From Mucilaginibacter ginsenosidivorans (GTDB lineage: Bacteria > Bacteroidota > Bacteroidia > Sphingobacteriales > Sphingobacteriaceae), in contig NZ_CP042436.1 of assembly GCF_007971025.1 (NCBI RefSeq), positions 5,208,001-5,272,000 of the forward strand: DNA of 64,000 nt. Direction: 5' to 3'. The translations under genes were made by a program, and so were the position numbers. The notes beneath the pieces are model-generated. The model made no database searches. It was given only the letters and a program-made list of their open reading frames with translations, and had not been told where the DNA came from. Shown piece after piece: positions 17,604 to 26,500 of the stretch. Numbering within the stretch: the stretch's first letter is position 1; every line of letters starts with the position of its first letter.

Positions 17604-18909
17604 ACAAACTGTCTTGAATATATTCTGGTTCCGCCGCGACCTGCGTGTACATGATAATGCAGGTCTTTATCACGCACTTAAAGGTTCAAACCCGGTTTTA
17701 TGCCTGTTCATTTTCGACCGGGAGATACTGGATAAACTGGAAGACAAGGACGATGCAAGGGTAACTTTTATTTATAATTCAATTGAAGAGCTAAAAGAGA
17801 AGCTTGAAACCCATGGCAGCAGCTTATTGGTAAAGTATGACAAGGCCGGGGATGCCTGGAAGGAAATAGTAAAGGAATATGCTATTGGAACAGTTTACAC
17901 CAACCACGATTATGAGCCTTACGCCGCGGAGCGCGATAAATCGGTTGAGCATTTGCTGAAAAAGCAGGGCATTGGCTTTGAAACCTTTAAAGACCAGGTC
18001 ATATTCGAAAAAGACGAAGTGGTGAAAGATGACGGCCTGCCTTATACGGTATACACACCTTATATGCGTAAATGGTATCAAAAACTGAAACCATTTTATT
18101 TGAAATCATACCCAACGGAAAAATACCTCGGCAATTTATGCCAGCATAATTCACCAGCTATTCCATCTTTAAAATCGATGGGGTTTGAAAAAAGCGATTG
18201 TGAATTTCCCGATAGAAATTATGAGCAGTTTATTAAGGATTATGCTGATAAAAGAAACTTTCCCGCCACGAAGGGTACATCGCATATCGGTCTGCATTTG
18301 CGCTTCGGAACTGTAAGCATCCGCGACCTGACCCGTAAGGCGAATGAATATTACGAAAAAACCTGGCTGGATGAGCTGATATGGCGGGAGTTTTATATGA
18401 TGATCCTGCATCATTTCCCAAAAACAATGGATCACGCGTTTAAACCGGAATACGATCGTATCAGATGGGTGAACGACGAAAAACAGTTCAAGGCCTGGTG
18501 CAAAGGACAAACCGGGTACCCACTGGTTGACGCCGGCATGCGTGAACTAAATACAACCGGCTTTATGCACAACCGCGTACGTATGGTTACGGCAAGCTTT
18601 CTGAGCAAAGATCTGCTGATAGACTGGCGGTGGGGCGAACGCTATTTTGCGCGCAAATTGCTGGACTATGAAATGGCAAGTAACGTTGGCGGCTGGCAAT
18701 GGGCAGCCGGCTCAGGCACTGATGCTGCACCGTATTTCAGGATATTTAACCCCGATTCGCAAGCCAAAAAATTCGACCCTGAACTGGTTTACATAAAAAA
18801 ATGGGTTCCGGAATATGCCGATTTCAGCAAGTATCCAAAACCCATTATCGATCATACTTTTGCCCGCGAACGGTGTTTGAAGGCGTTTAAAGAGGCCCTA
18901 ACCAAATAA
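17596..18909 (+). CDS. Deoxyribodipyrimidine photolyase (class I type)
   Basis: The 437-residue flavoprotein repairs UV-induced pyrimidine dimers using blue light. It shows the antenna domain start IFWFRRDLRVHDN and the FAD domain motifs DELIWREFYMM, DAGMRELNTTGFMHNRVRM, DWRWGERYFARKL and NVGGWQWAAGSGTDAAPYFRIFNP, in the order expected of class I CPD photolyases. The Trp-rich stretch includes residues used for electron transfer. It overlaps the TIGR01777 gene by 8 bp. Its stop codon abuts, with zero spacing, the stop of the convergent FKBP gene. I cannot exclude a cryptochrome-only role. Confidence 0.92.
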   Translation: MNKQTVLNIFWFRRDLRVHDNAGLYHALKGSNPVLCLFIFDREILDKLEDKDDARVTFIYNSIEELKEKLETHGSSLLVKYDKAGDAWKEIVKEYAIGTVYTNHDYEPYAAERDKSVEHLLKKQGIGFETFKDQVIFEKDEVVKDDGLPYTVYTPYMRKWYQKLKPFYLKSYPTEKYLGNLCQHNSPAIPSLKSMGFEKSDCEFPDRNYEQFIKDYADKRNFPATKGTSHIGLHLRFGTVSIRDLTRKANEYYEKTWLDELIWREFYMMILHHFPKTMDHAFKPEYDRIRWVNDEKQFKAWCKGQTGYPLVDAGMRELNTTGFMHNRVRMVTASFLSKDLLIDWRWGERYFARKLLDYEMASNVGGWQWAAGSGTDAAPYFRIFNPDSQAKKFDPELVYIKKWVPEYADFSKYPKPIIDHTFARERCLKAFKEALTK

Positions 18910-19836
18910 CTATTGTGTTATCGTTATGTTGGTGACATCAAATCTCAGACAGGCATTGACAGGTATAGAGCCTGAGATACCTGAGGTACTGTAAGCCAGC
19001 CTCGACGGGATAAGCATGGATATACCCCCGTCACCGCTTTTGGTAAGCAGCATGCCGTCGGCAAACCCCTTAGTGATGGATCCTCCGCCAAGGTCGCTGA
19101 ATGAGGCGGTTATAGATGAGTGGTCATCAAAAACGGTATTGTTCATCAATTTGGCAACATAATTTGCCTGCACGGTCGAATTAATATTAACCTGCGCTCC
19201 CGTGCCGACCGCGGTAATCTTATAATACAAACCGGAGTCAGGACCTTCGGTTACTTTGGTATATCCTGTCAAGCTATTAGCGGTCATATAGTTCTGGATC
19301 ACCAGGTCATCATACTTAGTTTGGTCGTACACAACATAAATAGTAAAATCAAGGCATTGGTTGCCTGCTAAACGTCCGTTAGCTAGCGTCGTGCTACCTG
19401 TACCGAAACCGGCCAAGCCGTACCCTAAATGCGAAGGGACGAGCACGCGCATTTTACCGCCCCTGTATTTCAGTAGGTTATGTATTGCGATCTGCACCCC
19501 TGACGGCACCATGTGACCCAAAACGCTATAGCCATGGTTCAATACCGTATCCTGGACGGTATACTTACCATCAAAAGAATTCATTTTATATACATAGGAA
19601 ATGACATCAGGATAATTCAAGGCTGGTCCTTTTCCCTGGTCAATTATCTTGTAATAGATCCCCGTTGTATCTCCCCCGGTAGTGTCACGTTCCATGCCTG
19701 AAAGGCCATTTGCGCTGATATAGTTTTGTATCTGCTGATTGTCGTATTGCTTGATATTAAGGTCGGAGCTACTTTTGCGGCACGACGTAATACCAATGGC
19801 AAAAAGCACTAAAAAAGTAAAAAGTATTTTTTTCAT
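18910..19836 (-). CDS. Lipoprotein with two tandem FKBP-type domains
   Basis: The 308-residue protein has a lipoprotein signal (GITSC, Cys about 19) and two FKBP-like domains, each introduced by a G(I/L)YYKI strand (about residues 64 and 208). Domain 1 has lost the signature Trp of the active site (VPSGVQIAI where FKBPs usually have a GW pair). Domain 2 has Phe there (TKGFADG) but keeps VFDD. Isomerase activity is therefore doubtful in both, and a periplasmic chaperone role is as likely. It is 12 bp downstream of a single-domain FKBP lipoprotein gene, forming an operon. Confidence 0.82.
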   Translation of the reverse strand: MKKILFTFLVLFAIGITSCRKSSSDLNIKQYDNQQIQNYISANGLSGMERDTTGGDTTGIYYKIIDQGKGPALNYPDVISYVYKMNSFDGKYTVQDTVLNHGYSVLGHMVPSGVQIAIHNLLKYRGGKMRVLVPSHLGYGLAGFGTGSTTLANGRLAGNQCLDFTIYVVYDQTKYDDLVIQNYMTANSLTGYTKVTEGPDSGLYYKITAVGTGAQVNINSTVQANYVAKLMNNTVFDDHSSITASFSDLGGGSITKGFADGMLLTKSGDGGISMLIPSRLAYSTSGISGSIPVNACLRFDVTNITITQ

Positions 19837-19848
19837 TTATAATTTATA

Positions 19849-20346
19849 TCAGTTCGTTATATCGTAAAGTCTTATATCAAAATCAAGTATGGCGTTAGCC
19901 GGCAATCCAATATTCTTTTGCGGATTTGGCCCGTACGCATACCGCGAAGGTATCAATAAACGTATGATGCCGTCCCTTTGCATTTTTGGTATACCCAGCC
20001 GCCAGCCTAATATCACCTGTCCCAATGTATAGGAGGGGTGAAATTCATTGGTTTGGGTAAATGCAGTATCGGCCCCCAACACCTTTCCTGTATCCCCTAC
20101 CGTTACTATGGTCGACGATGTGAAAACATCGTTCCCCTGCCCGTTGCGCAGTATAATATAATATACCCCCGAGGTATCATTGGCCTTTACCGCCTTATCC
20201 TTTAAATTATTGGCCTCTATATAATCCGCCAGTATCTTATCGTCCTTGGCTGCCTGCGCAAGGTATTTAGCCCTGTCGCTTTGAGTTTTACCACAGCCAC
20301 TTACAAGCGCACCGATCAGTAATATGGGCAATAGGTACCTCTTCAT
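19849..20346 (-). CDS. FKBP-type peptidyl-prolyl isomerase lipoprotein
   Basis: This 165-residue lipoprotein (lipobox VSGC, Cys about 18) has one FKBP domain with the Trp-containing VILGWRLGIPKM and the C-terminal LLIPSRYAYG and NAILDFDIRLYDI typical of the family. It should be attached in the envelope and act on periplasmic or surface proteins. It is the first gene of a two-gene FKBP operon and its domain is the least degenerate of the three. A TAAATTTG box (20358-20365, minus strand) is close to the start but lacks a spaced -33 partner. Confidence 0.85.
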   Translation of the reverse strand: MKRYLLPILLIGALVSGCGKTQSDRAKYLAQAAKDDKILADYIEANNLKDKAVKANDTSGVYYIILRNGQGNDVFTSSTIVTVGDTGKVLGADTAFTQTNEFHPSYTLGQVILGWRLGIPKMQRDGIIRLLIPSRYAYGPNPQKNIGLPANAILDFDIRLYDITN

Positions 20347-20470
20347 TTTTCAACCGGCAAATTTATCGTTTTAAAATTCAAAAACGACTTCTTAACAATT
20401 TTTAACAATTCAGTCGCATTGGTACAACGCACGCGGCATTGCTTTATTTTTCAGTGCGGGTAAAAGAAAC

Positions 20471-20917
20471 CTATTCGGGCTTGTAATTTACGGTGAGCTT
20501 ATTGATCTTCTTCAGCAGGTCGATGAGGTATTGCTTATCATGTTCGCTGATGTGCTTGTTCAGGTAATTGTTAAACTGCTTTACCACCACACGCGCAAGG
20601 TGCCGTTTCTCCTTCCCAAGTTCGGTAAGGTAAATTTTTACCGACCGCTTGTCTCCCTGGTTCGATTCACGATAGATAAGGCCCGTCTTTTCCAGCTGGT
20701 TCAGCATGCGCGAAAGGCTGGTAGATTTTAATCCCAGCAAAGCCGCTGCCTGCGACACCGTGGTGCCCTCCTGCTCATCAATATTGATGAGTAAATATCC
20801 GATAGATTGTGTTATGCCAAATTCGGTAACCAGCTGGTTATAACGGTTAGCCATGGTTTGCCAAACCACCTTCATAAAGTAATCTATCGTTTCCTGGTGT
20901 TTAATATGCGAGGGCAT
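20471..20917 (-). CDS. MarR family transcriptional regulator
   Basis: The 148-residue regulator has a MarR winged helix: QEGTTVSQAAALLGLKS then TSLSRMLNQLEKTGLIYR (helix-turn-helix) and NQGDKRSVKIYLTELG (wing), flanked by dimerisation helices. I use the ATG at 20917. An in-frame TTG at 20938 would add seven residues and is less likely. It is transcribed towards the FKBP genes, with ggt upstream on the same strand, so its target is not obvious from context. The ligand is unknown. Confidence 0.9.
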   Translation of the reverse strand: MPSHIKHQETIDYFMKVVWQTMANRYNQLVTEFGITQSIGYLLINIDEQEGTTVSQAAALLGLKSTSLSRMLNQLEKTGLIYRESNQGDKRSVKIYLTELGKEKRHLARVVVKQFNNYLNKHISEHDKQYLIDLLKKINKLTVNYKPE

Positions 20918-20967
20918 TTTATCGAAATAATTCTGCAAGTATAGTATTAGTTCGCGATTTTTCGTCC

Positions 20968-21002
20968 ATGGTCTATTGACTATTCACCATTGACAATTCA
21001 CC
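20968..21002. repeat. Short array of 7-bp-period repeats overlapping the ggt stop
   Basis: Read on the minus strand the sequence is five heptads: TGGTGAA, TTGTCAA, TGGTGAA, TAGTCAA, TAGACCA. The first heptad contains the last Trp codon and TGA stop of ggt. Boundaries are good to about one base. It resembles the heptad arrays at the atpA-atpG junction in period though not in sequence. Confidence 0.6.
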
Positions 21003-22707
21003 ATCCAACTTTCGTGTCATCCCCCCTGGGATCGGCGCCGCCCTCGTAATACCCCCACTGCGTTTTCAATATCGCGTCGACCCGGCCTATCGTACCGCCC
21101 TCTACAATTTTATAGCCCTTTTGCTCCAGCCTGGTTCGAACAGTGGTATCCAGCGCATTGTGTTCAATATTAACAACATCGGGGAGCCATTGGTGATGAA
21201 AACGTTTCGATGCTACCGCTTGTTGCATATCCTGTTTAAAATCGATAACGTTCATAATTGTTTGAAAAACTGATGTGATAATGGTTGCCCCTCCTGGCGT
21301 TCCAACGATCATGAACAGCTTACCATCTTTCTCCACTATGGTTGGCGTCATGGACGAGAGCATGCGTTTGTTGGGCTGTATGCTGTTTGCCTTACCACCT
21401 ACCAGGCCAAACATGTTAGGAACCCCTGGTTTCGAACTGAAATCATCCATTTCATTGTTCAGCAAAAATCCCGCGCCCTTTACAAATATTTTTGAGCCGA
21501 ACGAGCCGTTCAAAGTTGTTGTAATGGATACCGCATTCCCATCGCGGTCGACAATAGAGTAGTGCGTAGTCTGATCACTTTCATAACCACTGATCTTACC
21601 GGACAAAACATCCGAACTCGGAGTGGCCTTATCCCAGGTAAAGCTGCTCATGCGCATGGTATTGTATTTCGGTCTCAGCAAACTGTCAACCGGTACTTTA
21701 AAAAAATCGGGGTCGCCCTGGTATTTCGACCTGTCGGCATAAACCCGGCGCTCGGCTTCGACACATAACTGCACGGTCGAATCGCTGTTAAAACCCCAGC
21801 GGGTCAACGGGTATTTTTCCACCGATTGTAGTAATTGCAATAATGCAACGCCCCCGCTGGACGGCGGCGGCATCGTTATGATCTTGTAGCCCCGGTATTG
21901 GCCGATCAATGCCTTGCGCCAAACAGAATGATAGTTCTTTAGATCCTGTTTGGTGATCAGCCCGGCGCCGCTTTGGATTTCAGATACAATCTCATCGGCT
22001 ACAACGCCATCGTAAAACCCATCCCGGCCCTTGTCGCGTATTTGTTCCAATGTTTTTGCAAGGTCTTCCTGCACCAATATGTCGCCTTCCTGCCAGGTGG
22101 TATCTTTGAGCAGGTAGTTTTTACCCGGGTTCAGTTTTTTTATTTCTTTTGATGCCCAGTTCAGATCGGCGGCAAGCCGTTTTGTTATTTTGAACCCATT
22201 ACGTGCCAGGTCGATAGCCGGTTGCACCAGTTCGCTCCATTTCAAACGGCCATACTTGCGATGCGCTTCGAACATGCCGTCAACTGAGCCTGGTACCCCC
22301 GACGCTGAATGTGTCGACAGACTTTTACCCGGTATCACATTCCCTGCCGAATCCAGGTACATATCCTGGCCGGCGGCGGCCGGTGCTTTCTCCCTAAAAT
22401 CAAGTGTATTCACCTCGCCTTTGCCCGAACGGTAAACCATAAAGCCCCCGCCACCGATATTGCCTGCCTGCGGATGGGTTACCGTAAGCGCAAACTGCAC
22501 CGCCACCGCTGCATCAACGGCGTTACCACCCTTTTTTAATATTTCGAGGCCCACATTAGCGGCGTCGGGGTAAGCACAAACCACCATTCCATTGTGGTAC
22601 TCATCGCTGTTATTTTTCCCAAGCGTGCCCTGCACGCAGCTTGCGGAGGCGAAAAAAACTGAAATAAGTAAAATATGCAGGAAATATCTTAGCTGTATAG
22701 GATTCAT
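20998..22707 (-). CDS. ggt: Gamma-glutamyltransferase / glutathione hydrolase
   Basis: The 569-residue N-terminal-nucleophile hydrolase cleaves gamma-glutamyl bonds, e.g. of glutathione, outside the cytoplasm. It has a signal sequence with a possible lipobox (SASC). The self-processing site is SDQTTHYSIVD, where the first Thr of TTHYS becomes the N-terminal nucleophile of the small subunit. The glycine-rich substrate loop is seen in SSMTPTIVEKDGKLF and GTPGGATIITSV. N-terminal family blocks GGNAVDAAVAV and GNIGGGGFMVYR are intact. It is monocistronic by spacing; the marR gene follows after a short repeat-bearing gap. Confidence 0.95.
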   Translation of the reverse strand: MNPIQLRYFLHILLISVFFASASCVQGTLGKNNSDEYHNGMVVCAYPDAANVGLEILKKGGNAVDAAVAVQFALTVTHPQAGNIGGGGFMVYRSGKGEVNTLDFREKAPAAAGQDMYLDSAGNVIPGKSLSTHSASGVPGSVDGMFEAHRKYGRLKWSELVQPAIDLARNGFKITKRLAADLNWASKEIKKLNPGKNYLLKDTTWQEGDILVQEDLAKTLEQIRDKGRDGFYDGVVADEIVSEIQSGAGLITKQDLKNYHSVWRKALIGQYRGYKIITMPPPSSGGVALLQLLQSVEKYPLTRWGFNSDSTVQLCVEAERRVYADRSKYQGDPDFFKVPVDSLLRPKYNTMRMSSFTWDKATPSSDVLSGKISGYESDQTTHYSIVDRDGNAVSITTTLNGSFGSKIFVKGAGFLLNNEMDDFSSKPGVPNMFGLVGGKANSIQPNKRMLSSMTPTIVEKDGKLFMIVGTPGGATIITSVFQTIMNVIDFKQDMQQAVASKRFHHQWLPDVVNIEHNALDTTVRTRLEQKGYKIVEGGTIGRVDAILKTQWGYYEGGADPRGDDTKVGW

Positions 22708-22927
22708 AACCAGGTTATATAATCGGCCTAATTTAGCCTAATTCTAAAAAATATATCGTAACAATTAGCTGCTAAAAACTGTTTGTCCTGTTAAATAGTG
22801 GAAAACTTATTTATTACAGCTAATATTTAATAACAAGTTTTGCATTTGAAAATCAGCCGGGTATGGCTTTAAACTAAAGTCATTGACATTAAAAGGCAGA
22901 AAATAACGTTATTTGCAATAAACTTCT

Positions 22928-23446
22928 ATGAAACGAGCTACTTACTTATTATCTATTTTGGGTGTTTTATTATTTATTGGCAACACCGCAAAAGCACAAG
23001 CACCAGAATACCGGCCTAATTATCAATTTGCCGCAGGATTAAAATTCGGCGGGTATGAAAACGGCGTATCGGCCAAATATTTTATGGACGAAAAGACCTC
23101 CCTTGAGGCCATCGCCGGGCTGCGTTCACCGCATGGGCTGGTTATTACCGGCTTATATGAACTCAATGTAAAGGCCTTCAATGTTGAAGGATTCCGCTTC
23201 TATTATGGCTTTGGTGCACACCTTGGAGCAGTAGGCGCAGGCTATTACAAAAGATTTAATGGTGACGACCAATTGTACACCGGCAACAAAATATTGCTGG
23301 GTGCCGATGGCGTTATCGGCCTCGAATACGTGATACCTAATTCGCCCATCGCTGTCAGCCTCGACCTGAACCCGCGCCTCGAATTGGCTACCGGGCCATT
23401 CTTTGACATTGCACCAGGTTTAGGTGTGAAGTATTGCTTTAAGTAA
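22928..23446 (+). CDS. Small outer-membrane beta-barrel-like protein
   Basis: The 172-residue protein has a clear signal peptide (ending AKAQ) and a body of short amphipathic strands with aromatic residues: LKFGGYENGVSAKYF, FRFYYGFGAHLGAVG, and a C-terminal IAPGLGVKYCFK ending in an aromatic residue, as barrel proteins do. No specific family function is recognised. It is a single gene with its own terminator (23466-23498), between convergent and divergent minus-strand neighbours. Confidence 0.75.
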   Translation: MKRATYLLSILGVLLFIGNTAKAQAPEYRPNYQFAAGLKFGGYENGVSAKYFMDEKTSLEAIAGLRSPHGLVITGLYELNVKAFNVEGFRFYYGFGAHLGAVGAGYYKRFNGDDQLYTGNKILLGADGVIGLEYVIPNSPIAVSLDLNPRLELATGPFFDIAPGLGVKYCFK

Positions 23447-23465
23447 AAATATTAACCCCGTAACG

Positions 23466-23498
23466 AAAAGGGTCGGTTGATGTCAGCCGGCCCTTTTT
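23466..23498 (+). terminator. Rho-independent terminator of the small barrel gene
   Basis: AAAAGGGTCGG (23466-23476) pairs with CCGGCCCTTTT (23487-23497) with one mismatch, and the right arm runs into five Ts. It begins 20 bp after the stop codon. Confidence 0.8.
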
Positions 23499-23518
23499 AA
23501 TTTCCTGATCACTACCCC

Positions 23519-26500
23519 CTACCTATCAATAATGATCTTTCGCGCATATTTTTTATTCCCCAATAGTATCTTGAGTATGTAAGTACCCGGCGGAAGGTGG
23601 CTTGTGTTGATAATCGTACTAAAGTTGCCGGCTGCAAGTTGTTGTTGCGCCAAATAATTCGTGCGCCCTGCGCTGTTAACCAGCGACAAGGTTAAGGATG
23701 ATGCAGCCGGAGCGGCAAATACCACGTTCAATTGCCCGTCGGCAGGCACAGGAAACACCGCCAGGCCTATATCATTATCAGAACTGAGTGATGTATTGAC
23801 ATATACAAAGTTATCCGATTGCGAAACGCAGCCGTTGCTTAAAATGATATCGACCCGGTAATTACCGCTTTGTGCTGCTGCATAAGTTTGCCCGGTAGCC
23901 CCGTTTATGGCGACATTGTTTAGATACCATTGATTCCCGCTGGTAAAGTTCGAGCTCAAAATATTGCCATTCTGTGTGATGACCGGTTTAACCAGGGAGA
24001 CAGATTGCTTTGTTGCCGAAGCACAACCGGGGCTTACCAGGCGGATATCGTACAGGTAATAGTAAAAATTCTTATAATACGCCGTGTCCGAAGCTGACGT
24101 GGCAGTATTCCCCTGTATGCTGAAAACATCCCCTATTTTAAAAGGGTAACCGGTGACGCCGCCATTGTTTCGATAGATCGTCGCATCAGCGTCGTAGGAT
24201 GTGCTGATCGTGTAGTGCCCGGCCGCAGGGATAAGCAGATTAAGATTATAGACCTGCCCCTTATCAGTCGAGTCGTCGTCCAGGGCACCGGGTCCGGGGT
24301 TCGAGCGCGTTGCTATTGCATTGACCACCGAGGTTGAAACAACTTCGCCGGTTGAATCGGCAACGGTAAAAGTTATCTTGCCCGAATTGCCAATATAAAG
24401 ACGGGCGCTTTGTATAATTACAGGTATACGCGAGAATACTGTTATGGAAGGGGTAAATTGATTGTACCCTCCTCCTGTAAAAACATTCTTGGTGGCAGGG
24501 CCAACTGTGCCGTGAAAATCGTTCAGACCGGCGTAATAACTTCCATTCGCCGGGGCCTGCGTGGTTGTGGCTAAAGCGCCATAGGCAAATGGTATTGTAT
24601 CGGTACTTGATTTATACCAAAGCACTTCGCCGTCACCGGTACCGCTAAGCAGGTACGAATTACTTGCATTGCAAAAATTAGCCGAAAGGCCGCTCAACTG
24701 GGGCTGGTCAGGCGTTGTTACAGTATCGGTTACTGCATTATTGCCAGGAACGAGGTCGGTGGATAAGTTTGTAGTTGCGGTAACGACATAACTTGTGCCT
24801 GGCGAAATATTGAACGAGGAAGTAAAGGTAAAATCGTCCTGCGCAAGCGAAGTTATCGAACCCGAATAGGTTTGGCTTAGCGATGTTGTGGTCCCGTCGG
24901 CCGCCTTAATGGTCACATTTACAGGTATCGAATTGATAGTTGTGCTGCCATAATTTTTAAGGGTGACAGTCACAGGTACCGGTCCTGTACAACTGCCGCC
25001 CGACGCCGGGCTTATAATCGCCGAAACACCTACATCGATACTTGTTTGGAGGAACTGCACACGATAATCCTCTGTTTCGCCTTTGGCGTAGTTACCGCAC
25101 GAAGTGATGATTGAAGGGTCGGACGTTTCGGTAAGTACTACGCGCATCAGGCTAAAATTGCCCGGTATCACCGTACCGGGCACGGTAATGCTGGTACTGT
25201 AAACGCCGGTCCCGTTAATAACATTGCTTGTAGCAACAAGCTCGCCAGCCTCAAATGTCCCGTTCCCGTTCCAGTCGATAAACACTTTTGCCGCTTTGTC
25301 AAAATTGGCGCCGCAGGTGCCGAGCGTTAAACTTAATGGATACGTTTTTCCCTGCTCCAGCCGTACGGTCAGGTTGGTATAATCAGAATAGGTGGTACAG
25401 CCGGCCGGCGGTGAATTACTGATGTTCGATAATCTTACAGTATTGATACGGGAATCGGCATTTGATACCGCGGCTGAGGTACAATACGCCGCCCCGCCAA
25501 TACCCGTTGCGATAATGGAATATGCCTGGGAACCCGACGAGAGTGTTCCTTTATGCGACACAGTGATGGTGTAAGCCTTACCGGGAACAGCACCTGTTAT
25601 ATAAACCTGTTCCACATTGTCCCTGATGTTATCGCCTGTGGTTGCAGCCAGCGACGGATGAGCAGGATCTAGAACCCATGGTAAATAAGTAGTTGTACCA
25701 TCACTGATGCGGATGTCGAGGTCATTAACCAGCTTGGGCGTACGGCTATTAATAACGCCGTCGGGCGTAATACTGCCTGCCGGGTCGGTCCATGATATCG
25801 TGGCTACAAGCGGGCCATTACCGGAAGCTACTACATTATAGGTTTGCGTTTGCCCCTGCGCCAGTGTTTTCTCCTGGATCAGGCTTTTCGTCCCGTTATC
25901 AGTGATGGCTTGTGCCGCTTTTTTCATATCCAGCAGCCCCCAGCCGTAGATATAATCGGGGCCGACATTCCCGGCGTCGAAAGCTGTATGACAAGCAAGT
26001 CCTTTCAATGTGGCTGCACGCATAAAGGTGCCCGAATGTTTTTGTGCATAATATTCCTGCAGCAGGTATAGTGACCCGGTGACATTTGGCGCAGCCTGGG
26101 AAGTGCCCGAATAAGTGATATAACTTGTCGGGCTGCCCGAGCCGGTGGATAATACATCAAGGCCATTGGCTACCAGGTCGGGCTTAACGCGACCGTCATC
26201 TGTCGGCCCCCAACTGCTAAAAAAGGTGGTCGTGATGTTTTGCGAATTAGAAGGTCCGTAGGGTAAAGGGTTAATAGCGCCAACCGTAAGTATATTTTTA
26301 GAGTTACCGGTAGTGCTTATACAATCGTAGCTGTTATTGCTGCTGATATTAGCCGGACGCGGCCCCTTGTTTACAATAGTTTGGTTAGTAGCGCTGCTGT
26401 ATCCGTAATAAGTTGCACCCACTGCCGGACCGGTGCTTCCGCGGGAGTTACCAGCTGACTCGACTATCAGGTAAAATGGCGCATTATAAGCTATCTTATC

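Noticed and set aside
26102..26104. GTSQAAP in the S8 protease as an inactivating change
   Set aside because: The nucleophile Ser and the Asp/His/Asn residues are all present; Gln for Met next to the Ser is tolerated in the family.
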